This document shows, one piece after another, positions 25,102-34,744 of a DNA stretch of 64,000 bases. The stretch covers positions 124,001 through 188,000 of the forward strand of contig JAMZNZ010000003.1 of NCBI GenBank assembly GCA_024178355.1. Reading direction: 5' to 3'. Source of the DNA: Maricaulaceae bacterium EIL42A08 (lineage in GTDB: Bacteria; Pseudomonadota; Alphaproteobacteria; Caulobacterales; Maricaulaceae). Under the pieces are notes generated by a model. The model was not told the DNA's origin, did no database searches, and saw only the letters and a list, made by a program, of their open reading frames with translations. A program made the translations under genes and the position numbers. Each line of letters opens with the position of its first letter. Positions within the stretch are counted from its first letter, which is position 1.

Positions 25102-28100
25102 ATGCTCTCGAAAATTGCCGGGTTTGAGGTTCGCTATCAGCTGTTCTCACCCGTTTTCATCGCCGTCTTCGCCATTTTCTTCCTGCTGGTTTTTGCTGGC
25201 GTCACCATCGACAATGTCCAGATTGGTGGCGGCGGAGCCACCAATATCAACTCGCCCAACGCGCTGACCATCAACATCCTGATCTTCTCGCTGTTTGGCG
25301 GACTGATCCCTGTGGCCTTCCTGTCTTCAGGCGTACTGCGCGATCGCTCGTTCAAGACCGAGGAACTCTTCTTCTCCCGCCCGGTGGGAAAGATATCTTT
25401 CGTGTTGGGGCGCTTTATCGGTGGCTTTGTTGCGACCGCTTTGTGCTTTGCCAGCGTGCCCCTCGCCTTCCTTCTGGGCAGCCAGATGCCCTGGCTCGAT
25501 CAGGAGCTGATTGGTCCGACCAACCTTGTCTGGTTTATCTATCTTTATGCCATCTTCGGCCTGATCAACATGTGGGTCGTTGGCTGCATTCTCTACGCAG
25601 TAGCGGCCTTCACCCGCTCCCAGCTGGGTGTCTGGGTGGGCTTCCTGGGACTGCTGGTGCTCTACCTGGTCGGCAGCCTGATTGCCCAGCAGGAGCCATC
25701 ACTGCGCGACACCCTCGCGCTCGTCGATCCGTTTGGCTTCAACACCTTCAGCGAAGTGACGCGCTACTGGACGACGTTCGAGGCCAACAGCCGCGTGGCC
25801 CCGTTTGAGGGCATTCTTCTGGTCAATCGCCTTTTGTGGATTGGTGTGGGTGCTGGCCTTCTGGCGCTGACGATCGCTACCTTTCAGTTCCGCAAGGCCG
25901 GGTCTGGCTCCAGCCGCAAGGCTGGCAAGGCCCAGGTCGCCACAGGGCCCACCAGTGCAATCTCTGAATTTGATCTGCCGCGGGTTCAGCCCACGCTGAA
26001 CACCGCAACGACCCGCCAGCAATTTTTTGCTCGCACCGGGTTCGAGGTCAAAGGCGTCGTGCTCAACATCGCCTTCTGGGTGATCCTGGGCTTTGGCCTG
26101 TTCAATACCGTGCCGGGCTTCTTTCTGGCCAACGGGATTTACGGCACCGACAACTATCCGGTGACCCGGGTGATGATGAACACCATCGCGTCGGCCTATT
26201 CCATCATTCCGATCATCATCGTGATCTACTACGCCGCCGAGCTGGTCTGGCGTGAACGCCGCTTTGGCTTCAACGAAATCGTGGATGCGACCCCGACCCC
26301 GAGCTGGGTATTCGTGTCCTCCAAGTTTCTGGCCATGATGGTCGTGATCCTCGCGCTTTCGGTTGTCGCCATCCTTGCGGCCATCATCTCCCAGACGATC
26401 ATGGGCTATACGGTCTACGAGCTGGATCAGTATGTGATCCGCGGCTTGATCGAGATCGTCGCGCCAGCAGGCCTGCTCGCGGCACTCGCCATCTTCTTCC
26501 AGGTGATCTTGAACAATCGCTGGCTGGGCATGGCGGCCATGCTGGTCTTCTTTGTTATCTCGCTGGTGATGAGCCAGGTTGGCTTTGACCATAATCTCTA
26601 CCAGTACGGCTTGCCGCCCGGCGCGCCCTATTCGGACATGAATGGCTACGGCCACTTCCTGTCCATGGTGTTGTGGTTCCTGACCTATTGGGGATTCTGG
26701 GCGCTGCTGCTCATGACCCTGTCATACCTGTTGTGGAGCCGTGGGGCCCTGACCCCAATCCTGCGCCGCCTGATCGCTTTGCCGCGCAGCTTCACCCCGG
26801 CCACGACCGGCCTCGTTCTGGTCGCGATTGTCGGAGCTGGCGCTACCGGCAGCTGGATCTTCTACAACACAAATGTGCTGAACACCTATGTGTCCGGCCC
26901 TGACGCGCGCCGCCTCGCGGCGGAGTATGAGCGCCAGTATATCCATCTGCTGGATGAGCATCAGCCGACGATCACGGCGACAGCCTATGAGGTCGACATT
27001 TATCCCGATGAGCGGCGCTATGCAGCAACCGGGACGTACACGCTGGAAAATCTGCACGATGAACCGCTGGAGTCCCTCTGGATCTCCTACGGGGCTGGCA
27101 CCAGCGTTGTCGACCACGCCGTTGAGGGTGGGACGCTGGCAAGCGAGGACGAGGACTTCCTGCTCTACAGCTTTGATCTGGGCATCCCGATGCAGCCAGG
27201 CGAGGAACGCACTTTCACTTTCAGTGTCGAGCGCAACAATCCTGGCTTCCGCAATTCCGGTAATGTCACGACGGTCAACTACAACGGCACCTTCTTTAAC
27301 AATGGCGAGTCCATGGCCCAGATCGGCTTTGATCAGGGGCGGCGCCTGACCGATCGTGCAGATCGTCGCCGACAGGGGCTGGAGCCCATCGACCGGGCGT
27401 TCGATCTGGAAGACGAGCATCGTCACTACGAGAACGGAATCACCAACTCTCACTTCGTGGACTTTCGCACCATCGTATCGACCAGTGCCGATCAGATTGC
27501 CGTGGCACCGGGATATCTGGAGCGCGAATGGGAAGAAGACGGACGGCGCTATTTCGAATACGTCATGGATCGCCCGATCCTGAACTTCTATTCGTGGATG
27601 TCGGCCGACTACACGGTGGCAGAGCGCGAAGTGGACGGCATCAATCTGCAGGTCTTCTACCATGAGCCCCATCGCTGGAATGTGGAGCGCATGCTCGAGG
27701 CGTCTGAAGACAGCCTGCGCTACTTCTCTGAAACGTTGAGCTCGTTCCAGTATCGCCAGTTCCGCATTCTGGAATTCCCGGCCTATCAGACCTTTGCCCA
27801 GGCCTTCCCCAACACAATCCCCTACTCTGAAGGGATTGGCTTTATCGGGGATATCCGCGATCCGGCGGACATCGACTATGTGTACTACGTCACGGCTCAC
27901 GAAGCAGCGCACCAGTGGTGGGCCCACCAGGTGATGGCGGCGAATGTGCAGGGCTCGACCATGCTCATCGAGACCTTCGCTCAGTACTCAGCCTTGATGG
28001 TCATGCGTAATGAGTATGGCGATGATGCCATGCGCCGTTTCCTGAAATGGGAGCTGGATTCCTATCTGGGTGGTCGCGGATCCGAAGCCATTGAGGAGCA

Positions 28101-28698
28101 GCCGCTTTATCGGGTGGAGAACCAGCAATACATTCACTACCGCAAGGGCTCGGTGATCATGTACGCGCTGCAGGACTATCTTGGTGAGGACACGGTCAAC
28201 CGGGTCATGCGCCGACTTATCGACGAGCGTGCGTTCCAGAGCGAACCCTATGCCACGACCCTCGATTTCCTTCGCTTGTTACGAGAGGAGGCGGGGCCTG
28301 AATGGGAAGGCGTCATTCACGACTTCTTCGAGCGCATCATCCTGTTCGATCTGAAGGTTGCTGATGACGGTGCAACCGCGACCCGGCGCGAAGATGGACG
28401 ATGGGATGTCACCATCACCGTGGACGCGGCGAAATACGTCGCCGATGGCGCTGGTGAACAGACCGAGGAGCCGATCGATTATCTGATTGATATTGGCGTT
28501 TTCACCCGTGACCTTGATGGTGCGCTTGAGGGTTCAGATCATGTGCTCTACCTGGAAAAGCACCGCATCAACGAGAATACAATGACTTTTACGTTCACCG
28601 TTGATGAAGAGCCGGTCTTTGTTGGCATTGATCCGAACAACAAGCTGATCGATCGTGACTCCGACGACAACCTCCAGAGGGTGTCGATAAACGGGTAA
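25102..28698 (+). CDS. ABC-2 permease fused to M1-family aminopeptidase
   Basis: Giant 1198-residue membrane protein. Residues 1 to about 600 hold two ABC-2 permease units, each about six helices, separated by a soluble linker (about 270-310). Residues about 610-1198 form an extracytoplasmic M1 gluzincin domain. Its zinc motif is HEAAHQWW (H933, E934, H937) with the third ligand Glu957 in MLIETFAQYSALMV. That leaves 19 residues between the second His and the Glu rather than the 18 usual in soluble aminopeptidase N. A typical catalytic Tyr region (HYRKGSVIMYALQDYLGED) follows. With the upstream ATPase it forms a transporter-peptidase system; the substrate is unknown. AGGAGGAG precedes the ATG. 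Confidence 0.9.
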   Translation: MLSKIAGFEVRYQLFSPVFIAVFAIFFLLVFAGVTIDNVQIGGGGATNINSPNALTINILIFSLFGGLIPVAFLSSGVLRDRSFKTEELFFSRPVGKISFVLGRFIGGFVATALCFASVPLAFLLGSQMPWLDQELIGPTNLVWFIYLYAIFGLINMWVVGCILYAVAAFTRSQLGVWVGFLGLLVLYLVGSLIAQQEPSLRDTLALVDPFGFNTFSEVTRYWTTFEANSRVAPFEGILLVNRLLWIGVGAGLLALTIATFQFRKAGSGSSRKAGKAQVATGPTSAISEFDLPRVQPTLNTATTRQQFFARTGFEVKGVVLNIAFWVILGFGLFNTVPGFFLANGIYGTDNYPVTRVMMNTIASAYSIIPIIIVIYYAAELVWRERRFGFNEIVDATPTPSWVFVSSKFLAMMVVILALSVVAILAAIISQTIMGYTVYELDQYVIRGLIEIVAPAGLLAALAIFFQVILNNRWLGMAAMLVFFVISLVMSQVGFDHNLYQYGLPPGAPYSDMNGYGHFLSMVLWFLTYWGFWALLLMTLSYLLWSRGALTPILRRLIALPRSFTPATTGLVLVAIVGAGATGSWIFYNTNVLNTYVSGPDARRLAAEYERQYIHLLDEHQPTITATAYEVDIYPDERRYAATGTYTLENLHDEPLESLWISYGAGTSVVDHAVEGGTLASEDEDFLLYSFDLGIPMQPGEERTFTFSVERNNPGFRNSGNVTTVNYNGTFFNNGESMAQIGFDQGRRLTDRADRRRQGLEPIDRAFDLEDEHRHYENGITNSHFVDFRTIVSTSADQIAVAPGYLEREWEEDGRRYFEYVMDRPILNFYSWMSADYTVAEREVDGINLQVFYHEPHRWNVERMLEASEDSLRYFSETLSSFQYRQFRILEFPAYQTFAQAFPNTIPYSEGIGFIGDIRDPADIDYVYYVTAHEAAHQWWAHQVMAANVQGSTMLIETFAQYSALMVMRNEYGDDAMRRFLKWELDSYLGGRGSEAIEEQPLYRVENQQYIHYRKGSVIMYALQDYLGEDTVNRVMRRLIDERAFQSEPYATTLDFLRLLREEAGPEWEGVIHDFFERIILFDLKVADDGATATRREDGRWDVTITVDAAKYVADGAGEQTEEPIDYLIDIGVFTRDLDGALEGSDHVLYLEKHRINENTMTFTFTVDEEPVFVGIDPNNKLIDRDSDDNLQRVSING

Positions 28699-28720
28699 TC
28701 GGCCATTCCAGCTAAAGGTG

Positions 28721-28754
28721 ACAGCCCCACGCCTGTCTGGCGTGGGGCTGTTTG
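28721..28754 (+). terminator. Rho-independent terminator after permease-peptidase gene
   Basis: Perfect 13-bp stem ACAGCCCCACGCC/GGCGTGGGGCTGT with loop TGTCT, ending in TTT. The remaining about 170 bp before gltX holds a small inverted repeat CCACCC/GGGTGG (28837-28842, 28853-28858) and no gene. Confidence 0.8.
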
Positions 28755-28924
28755 CGCCATGTCGCCTGGAAAATTTATCGGAGTGAGGAAGAGTCTGTGC
28801 CAATCAGCTTGTATGTGGTGCGCGGAGTGGTTATCCCCACCCTGAACGCATCGGGTGGTTGCCTGACCGCTTTGGACACACGTTGATAATGCCTGCCTTT
28901 TTTCACTGACATGATGATTGCTCA

Positions 28925-30574
28925 ATGACGACCTATATCAGCCGTATCTTCCCGGACTCCCTGCCATCTCTAGAAGAGATAGAAGCGCGCTATCCGCGCC
29001 GGTCTTTGCCTGATGGGGCCATGGTCACGCGCGTTGGACCAAGCCCCACCGGTTTTATGCACATTGGCACGCTGTATACGGGTCTCCTGTGCGTCCAGCT
29101 GGCGCGCCAAACCGGTGGTGTTTCGATCATGCGTATCGAGGACACCGACAAGAAGCGGGAAGTTGAAGGCGCTGTCGATTTTACCATTGATGGCTTTGAG
29201 ACATTTGGCGTTGAGTTTGATGAGGGCGTTGGCCGTGGCCTGGTGGATCGGGGCGATTACGGACCCTATCGCCAAAGCGACCGTAAGGATGTGTATCAGG
29301 CCTTTGTCCGGCATTTGTGCGAAAAAGGTCTGGCCTATCCGTGCTTTGCCACCGCTGAAGAGCTGGACGCGATGCGCGAGAAGCAGCAGGCCGCTGACGC
29401 GCGCACCGGGTATTATGGCCACTGGGCGACGTGGCGGGATAAAAGCCAAGAGGCTGTGTTAGAGGCGCTGGATAGCGGACGCCCTTACGTCATTCGCCTT
29501 CGAGCTGAAGGCAAGCAAACACGTAAGGTCAGATTTGAAGATCTGCTTATGGGTCCGCGCACAATGCCGGAAAATGACTTTGACGTTGTGCTGCTGAAGG
29601 CTGACGGTCTGCCGACCTATCATATGGCTCACGCGGTGGACGACTATCTTATGGGGACCACCCACGTCATTCGCGGCGATGAATGGCTGCCCTCCGTTCC
29701 TCTTCACTTGCAACTTTTCGAGGCGATCGGAAAGGCTGCGCCGGCCTATGCGCATATTGCGCCCATCAACAAGATGGATGGCACGTCGCGCCGTAAACTG
29801 TCCAAGCGCAAAGACCCTGAAGCCAGCGTCGGTTTCTTCGATCAGGCTGGATATCCCGCCGATGCGGTTCTCGATTATCTACGCACGCTGGCTGATGCCG
29901 GTTTTGAAGACTGGAAGGCGCAGGACCCTGAGAGAAGCAGCTGGGATTTCGAACTGAGCTTCAAGGGGTTGCGCGGCAGTAGCGGGCCGCTTTTCGACTT
30001 TGCAAAGCTCGGCAATATCAGCCGCAATCTGATCGCTTCACTGTCTGCCGATGAGTTGATGGGGATTTTGAAGCCGTGGGCCGGAACCTATGATGAGAAG
30101 CTGGCCGGGTTGATTGAAAAAGACCCTGAGCGTGTCAAAGCGGTCCTGAATATCGAGCGCGGTGTTCCAAACGCGCGCAAGGATATCGAGAAATGGTCGG
30201 ACGTTCTTGCAGAGGTGTGCGGCTTCTTTGATGAGCATTTTGAGCTTACTGCCGCGCAGGCTCAGTCAATGCTGCCTTACCTGACCCCTGATGAGCTGGC
30301 GGCGCTGGTGCGCGATTATCTGACCCAGCTTGATCTGGCTGACGACCGAGAGGCCTGGTTCGGTAAGATCAAGTTGCTGGCGGAGCGTCACGGGTTTGCG
30401 CTGCGGCCCAAGGACTTCAAGAAAAACCCCGATGCCTACAAAGGCGCGGTGTCTGATGTCGCCAAGGTCTTTCGTGTGCTGTTGCTTGGTAAGGAGCAAA
30501 CGCCTGATCTGTATTCGGTGATGCAGGTTCTGGGCGACGACGGCGTTCGTGCTCGGATTAACAAGGTCCTGTAA
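28925..30574 (+). CDS. gltX: Glutamyl-tRNA synthetase, long form resembling clostridial-type GltX
   Basis: Charges tRNA-Glu with glutamate. Class I signatures are GPSPTGFMHIGTLYTGLL (HIGH motif at 46-49) and RRKLSKRKDPEAS (KMSKS at 291-295). Also seen are RIEDTDKKREVEGAVDFTI, GDYGPYRQSDRKDVYQAF and GDEWLPSVPLHLQLFEAIG. The C-terminal helical anticodon-binding region ends around 545. The 549-residue length and the N-terminal stretch before the catalytic core (SLEEIEARYPRRSLPDGAMVTR) resemble GltX of Clostridia-like bacteria more than the about 450-480-residue enzymes usual in Alphaproteobacteria. A GluRS with relaxed or tRNA-Gln-directed specificity is possible. No ribosome binding site is obvious before the ATG. 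Confidence 0.9.
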   Translation: MTTYISRIFPDSLPSLEEIEARYPRRSLPDGAMVTRVGPSPTGFMHIGTLYTGLLCVQLARQTGGVSIMRIEDTDKKREVEGAVDFTIDGFETFGVEFDEGVGRGLVDRGDYGPYRQSDRKDVYQAFVRHLCEKGLAYPCFATAEELDAMREKQQAADARTGYYGHWATWRDKSQEAVLEALDSGRPYVIRLRAEGKQTRKVRFEDLLMGPRTMPENDFDVVLLKADGLPTYHMAHAVDDYLMGTTHVIRGDEWLPSVPLHLQLFEAIGKAAPAYAHIAPINKMDGTSRRKLSKRKDPEASVGFFDQAGYPADAVLDYLRTLADAGFEDWKAQDPERSSWDFELSFKGLRGSSGPLFDFAKLGNISRNLIASLSADELMGILKPWAGTYDEKLAGLIEKDPERVKAVLNIERGVPNARKDIEKWSDVLAEVCGFFDEHFELTAAQAQSMLPYLTPDELAALVRDYLTQLDLADDREAWFGKIKLLAERHGFALRPKDFKKNPDAYKGAVSDVAKVFRVLLLGKEQTPDLYSVMQVLGDDGVRARINKVL

Positions 30575-30639
30575 GCCTTCGACGCGGCGCGCGGGTCAAT
30601 AGGCCTTGCCCCATCTATGGTGCTGGCAGAAGATGGCCT

Positions 30640-31680
30640 ATGCACACACGCCGTGACACACTTTGCGGGTTGGCAAGCGTACCGCTTCTCGGCCTTTCGG
30701 GCTGCTCGACGCGAGACCTGCCAGATACCATCGAGATCCATGATCCCGATGCGCGAGCCCTGTTTCGCGGATCGCCGGGGTTGTCTCAGCTCGCAGATGG
30801 GTTTGTCTGGAGTGAGGGGCCGACCTGGGACCGCGAGCGCGGCTGTCTTTATTTCACCGATGTGCCGTCAAATATTGCCTATCGCTGGTCTGATGAGGCC
30901 GGGCTGGAGGTGCTGCTCGATCCGTCCGGTGTTGATCCGACCGAAGCTGAAGGCATGCGTGAGCCGGGTGCAAACGGCCTCTGGTTCGGTGAAGATGGAT
31001 GGCTATACCTGTGCAATCACGGAACCCGGTCGGTGGAGCGCCTGCGGCTTGAAAGCCCGGTCAGGCAGAGGCTCGTCAACCAGTTTAGTGGCCTGAAATT
31101 CAATAGCCCGAATGATCTGGTTCGTAGCCGTGATGGCAGTCTTTACTTCACCGATCCGCCTTATGGGCTTGAGGGGCTGAACGCCTCGCCCTTGAAGGAA
31201 ATGAGCGCTAACGGTGTTTATCGTCTGGGCCGTGACGGTCAGTGCACGCGATTATATGACCAGTTGAGCTTTCCCAACGGCATCGCTCTGTCGCCTGATG
31301 AGCGCTGGCTCTATGTCTCCCAGTCCGATCCTGTGGCCCCTTACATTTACCGTGCCGAGTTGTACGCAGACGGCGGCGTCGGCCCGCTGGAGCGTTGGTT
31401 TGATACCAGTGTCTTTCTGGCAGCCGGTGATCCAGGCCTGCCTGATGGCCTGTGTGTCTCCACAGACGGGATTGCGTTCGCCACCGGACCGGGCGGTGTT
31501 TTCGTGCTCGCCCCGGACGGGCATTTAATGGCTCGTATCCTGACCGGGCGCGCGACCGCGAACTGTGCGTTTGGCGGTGAGGATGGACGCATACTGTTCA
31601 TGACCGCCCATGACCGTCTCCTGCAATTACCCACCCAGGTCGCCGGTGTTCAGTGGCGCACCTTAAGCCCGCCTGGTTAA
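30640..31680 (+). CDS. SMP-30/gluconolactonase family lipoprotein
   Basis: Six-bladed beta-propeller of 346 residues, predicted to hydrolyse sugar lactones such as glucono-1,5-lactone. MHTRRDTLCGLASVPLLGLSGC is a lipoprotein signal with lipobox LSGC. The family segments WSEGPTWDRERGCLYFTD, ANGLWFGEDGWLYLCNHG, FNSPNDLVRSRDGSLYFTDPPYG (metal-binding Asn/Asp), FPNGIALSPDERWLYVSQS and LPDGLCVSTDG follow. It would act in the periplasm. Its last four bases overlap the convergent GFOR-like oxidoreductase gene, an attractive partner because that family produces lactones. Confidence 0.85.
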   Translation: MHTRRDTLCGLASVPLLGLSGCSTRDLPDTIEIHDPDARALFRGSPGLSQLADGFVWSEGPTWDRERGCLYFTDVPSNIAYRWSDEAGLEVLLDPSGVDPTEAEGMREPGANGLWFGEDGWLYLCNHGTRSVERLRLESPVRQRLVNQFSGLKFNSPNDLVRSRDGSLYFTDPPYGLEGLNASPLKEMSANGVYRLGRDGQCTRLYDQLSFPNGIALSPDERWLYVSQSDPVAPYIYRAELYADGGVGPLERWFDTSVFLAAGDPGLPDGLCVSTDGIAFATGPGGVFVLAPDGHLMARILTGRATANCAFGGEDGRILFMTAHDRLLQLPTQVAGVQWRTLSPPG

Positions 31681-32870
31681 AGGGTGACCACTCGGCCGCT
31701 TTCAGCCGCCTGGTAGGTCGCCTCAATAATACGCAGGTCGCGCCGACCCATGACGCCATCAGTCAGGATGGGCGTGTTGGAGCGCACTGCGCTGGCGAAG
31801 TGGTCCATCATGCGATGAAACTGGACCGAGGGGTCGCCGGGGGTTAGCGGTTCGCTGACCCCGTCGCGCACAAGCGTCATCACCTGTCCGCCATAGGAGG
31901 TGGCCGGACGCATGATCAGCTCGCCGCTGGTCCCGCGCACAAGCGCTTCATTGCTGCCTGGCAGGTCATAGGATGTCGAAAGCTCGGCGACGGCACCGGA
32001 AGGAAATTCCAGGCGGCTTTCCACCGTGGCGAATACTTCTGAAAAGCGGGGATCATTGGCTGGTGTCGTCGTGGTGGCCGAGATGCGAGCTGGCAGCTCA
32101 CCGGTAAGATAGAGCGCGGCCTGCACGCCATACAGGCCATAGTCTTCAAGGGGGCCGCCGCCGGCCAGGGCCCGCGATGCGCGCCAGTTTTGAGCCGGTG
32201 ATGTGGGGCCCATGGTGTACTGATGCTTGCTACCAATCCACTCGATATCGCCCACGGCGCCTGAGCGCATCAGGTCCATCGCGGCCAGATTATAAGGTTC
32301 GAAGTGGCAGCGATAGCCGATCATGAGCTTGCGGTCTGCACGCTGCGAGGCGGCGATCATGCGGTCGCATTCAGCGACGCTGAGCGCCATCGGCTTTTCG
32401 CACAGCACATGCTTGCCCGCGGCGAAGGACTTTTCTGCCCACTCGGCATGAAGCCCGCTGGGCAGCACGATATAAACCGCATCGATCCGGTCGTCTGTGG
32501 CGATGGCATCAAAGTTTTCATAGCTGTAGATCGCGTCTTCCGGCACGCCGTACGCGCGCCCTACGGCCAGAGCCTTGTCGCGATTGCCCGAGACCAGACC
32601 CGCCACATGGCAAGACTGCGTGCGCTGTATGGCGGGCATCATCTGGCGCAGGGCGTATCCACCAAGGCCTATAATCGCGATGCCGACACTGTCCGACGCG
32701 GGAGCTTCAGGCGGGGAGGCGGGCAGAGTGACGCCGCGCGGTATCGGCTGGCCGGTAGCCTCAAGACTTTGCGAGCGGCCAAATGCAAGCTCCGCCGTTG
32801 GGCCGATAATCAATCCAGCCGCAGCCAGTTGAAGCAAGCGACGTCGCGAAAAATGAGTGGGCCTGGACAT
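31677..32870 (-). CDS. Tat-exported Gfo/Idh/MocA oxidoreductase (glucose-fructose oxidoreductase-like)
   Basis: NAD(P)-dependent sugar oxidoreductase of 397 residues. HFSRRRLLQLAAAGLIIGPTAELAFG is a twin-arginine signal, as in Zymomonas GFOR, which is exported with its bound cofactor. The Rossmann motif VGIAIIGLGGYA begins near residue 62, with VLCEKPMALS (Lys of the EKP motif) and GYRCHFEPYNLAAMDL. A C-terminal alpha/beta domain carries GGGPLEDYGLYGVQAALYLTG. It may oxidise an aldose to the lactone. The convergent gluconolactonase-like lipoprotein could hydrolyse the product. Substrate specificity is not provable from sequence. Confidence 0.85.
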   Translation of the reverse strand: MSRPTHFSRRRLLQLAAAGLIIGPTAELAFGRSQSLEATGQPIPRGVTLPASPPEAPASDSVGIAIIGLGGYALRQMMPAIQRTQSCHVAGLVSGNRDKALAVGRAYGVPEDAIYSYENFDAIATDDRIDAVYIVLPSGLHAEWAEKSFAAGKHVLCEKPMALSVAECDRMIAASQRADRKLMIGYRCHFEPYNLAAMDLMRSGAVGDIEWIGSKHQYTMGPTSPAQNWRASRALAGGGPLEDYGLYGVQAALYLTGELPARISATTTTPANDPRFSEVFATVESRLEFPSGAVAELSTSYDLPGSNEALVRGTSGELIMRPATSYGGQVMTLVRDGVSEPLTPGDPSVQFHRMMDHFASAVRSNTPILTDGVMGRRDLRIIEATYQAAESGRVVTL

Positions 32871-32950
32871 GGGACATTGCTCCTGATGACTTGAGACAGT
32901 CCTCGCTAGGATAGGGGGTCGGCCGTCGGCTCACCAGTCGTTTTAAGATG

Positions 32951-34744
32951 TCAGCTCGAAGGAGTACCATCCGTAAATTGAAGCCGGGCAAGGCGCGCAT
33001 ATAGGCCGCCACTAGCCACCAATCCGTCATGGGTGCCCTCAGCGACGATGCGCCCCTGGTCCAGAACAAGGATGCGATCGGCCTTCTTTACGGTCGCGAG
33101 CCTGTGCGCGATGACCAGAGTGGTGCGATCACGGGCCAGCCTGTCCACGGCCTCCTGGACGGCTCGTTCGCTTTGTGCGTCCAGTGCGCTGGTTGCCTCA
33201 TCCAGCAGCAGGATCGGTGCGTCGCGAAGAATGGCCCGGGCAATGGCGATGCGCTGGCGCTGTCCACCGGACAGCATGACCCCGCGCTCACCCACATAGG
33301 TGTCATAGCCGTCAGGCAGTGCGGTAATGAAGTCGTGCGCAGCGGCTGCACGGGCTGCCAGCCCCACCTCTTCATCACTGGCTTGCGGTCGTCCGAAGCG
33401 AATATTGTCGCGCGCCGACGCTGCAAATATCACCGGGTCCTGGGGCACCAGCGACAGGGCCCGCCGAAACTCGCTGCGCGCCATGGCGGCGAGATTGATG
33501 CCATCAAGCATGATCTGGCCAGACTGTGGCTCATAAAAGCGCAGGAGTAGCTGGATCAGGGTGGACTTACCTGCGCCTGAGGGACCAACCAGAGCCACCG
33601 TTTCGCCTGGAGCAATCGACACCGAGATATCGTGCAACGCTGGCGCTTCTGGCCGGGTTTCGTAGGCGAAGGTCACGTTCTCTAGCTCAATTGCACCTTT
33701 TACGGGCTCTGGCAGGTGCACCGGGCTGGTCGGGTCCTGGATGCTGTCTTCGGCCTGTAAGAGCTCAATAAGACGCTCGGTAGCGCCAGCGGCGCGTTGC
33801 AGCTCGGTCCACAATTCTGAAAGTGCAGCCACAGCGCCCGCGACCATGCCTGCAAAGAACAGGAATTGTACCAGCTCTCCGGCGCTCATGGCCCCGGCGG
33901 CAACGTCACGCGCTCCCATCCACAGCACGCCGAGAATGCCTGCAAACACGACAAAGATGACGATGGCGGTCAGCTGGGCACGCACGGTTATGCGTTGTCG
34001 GGCGCTGGTAAAGCTGCGCTCGGTAACATCACTGAACGTGGCCTGGCTTTCGCCTTCATGGGTGAAGGCCTGAACGGTTTGAATCGACAATAGCGCTTCA
34101 GAGGCATTGCCCGAGGATGCAGCGATCCAGTCCTGATTTTCCCGACTGAGCGTTCGCAGGCGACGACCGAGTAGAATAATGGGAAGCATCAGAAGTGGCA
34201 CGATCAGAAGCACCAGGCCGGTCAGCTTGGGCGTCGTCCAGAGCATCAGGACCAGCCCGCCAGATAACACGATAATATTGCGCAGGAACCAGGAGGCGGA
34301 GGAGCTGACAACGGTCAGCAAGAGGGTGGTATCTGTCGTGATGCGACTGAGAACTTCACCGGTCAGCAGGCGGTCGAAGAAGGCGGGGCTGATTGAGAGC
34401 ATCCGGTCAAAGACGGCGATGCGGATATCGGCAATGACACGCTCGCCCAGGCGTGTGACCATCCAGTAGCGCAGCGCGGTTCCGCTCGCGAACAGGGCCG
34501 CCAAGCCCAACGCACCGAGAAAATAGCGATTGAGTTGAGAGAAGTCGCCAGCCGCAAAACCGTCCACGACGGAGCGTGCAGCCAGAGGTAGGGCTAGAGA
34601 CACCGCAGCGGTCAAGACCAGGGCTGAAAGGGCAAGCGCAGCCGTTAACGTATAGGGCTTCAAGAAAGGCGCGAGTGCGCGCAGGACGCTGATATTTCGC
34701 GAGGATGGTCGCTTGGCCTCAGCATGGGACTGCGCGTCTGACAT
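32951..34744 (-). CDS. MsbA-like ABC exporter (fused permease-ATPase)
   Basis: Half-transporter of 597 residues that should act as a homodimer in the inner membrane. Six helices (about 25-320) precede the nucleotide-binding domain: VALVGPSGAGKSTLIQLLLRFYEP (Walker A), LSGGQRQRIAIARAIL (signature), ILLLDEATSALDAQSE (Walker B), IAHRLATVKKADRILVLDQG (H-loop). The ATG at 34744 (MSDAQSHAEAKRPSSRN) has GGGCGGA upstream; an extension to 34885 is unsupported. Resembles the alphaproteobacterial MsbA/ABC-B lipid or drug exporters; substrate unknown. Stands alone. Confidence 0.88.
   Translation of the reverse strand: MSDAQSHAEAKRPSSRNISVLRALAPFLKPYTLTAALALSALVLTAAVSLALPLAARSVVDGFAAGDFSQLNRYFLGALGLAALFASGTALRYWMVTRLGERVIADIRIAVFDRMLSISPAFFDRLLTGEVLSRITTDTTLLLTVVSSSASWFLRNIIVLSGGLVLMLWTTPKLTGLVLLIVPLLMLPIILLGRRLRTLSRENQDWIAASSGNASEALLSIQTVQAFTHEGESQATFSDVTERSFTSARQRITVRAQLTAIVIFVVFAGILGVLWMGARDVAAGAMSAGELVQFLFFAGMVAGAVAALSELWTELQRAAGATERLIELLQAEDSIQDPTSPVHLPEPVKGAIELENVTFAYETRPEAPALHDISVSIAPGETVALVGPSGAGKSTLIQLLLRFYEPQSGQIMLDGINLAAMARSEFRRALSLVPQDPVIFAASARDNIRFGRPQASDEEVGLAARAAAAHDFITALPDGYDTYVGERGVMLSGGQRQRIAIARAILRDAPILLLDEATSALDAQSERAVQEAVDRLARDRTTLVIAHRLATVKKADRILVLDQGRIVAEGTHDGLVASGGLYARLARLQFTDGTPSS

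Noticed and set aside
26722-27927. Minus-strand open frame of about 400 codons inside the permease-peptidase gene
   Set aside because: Antisense shadow; no recognisable domain and no ribosome binding site.
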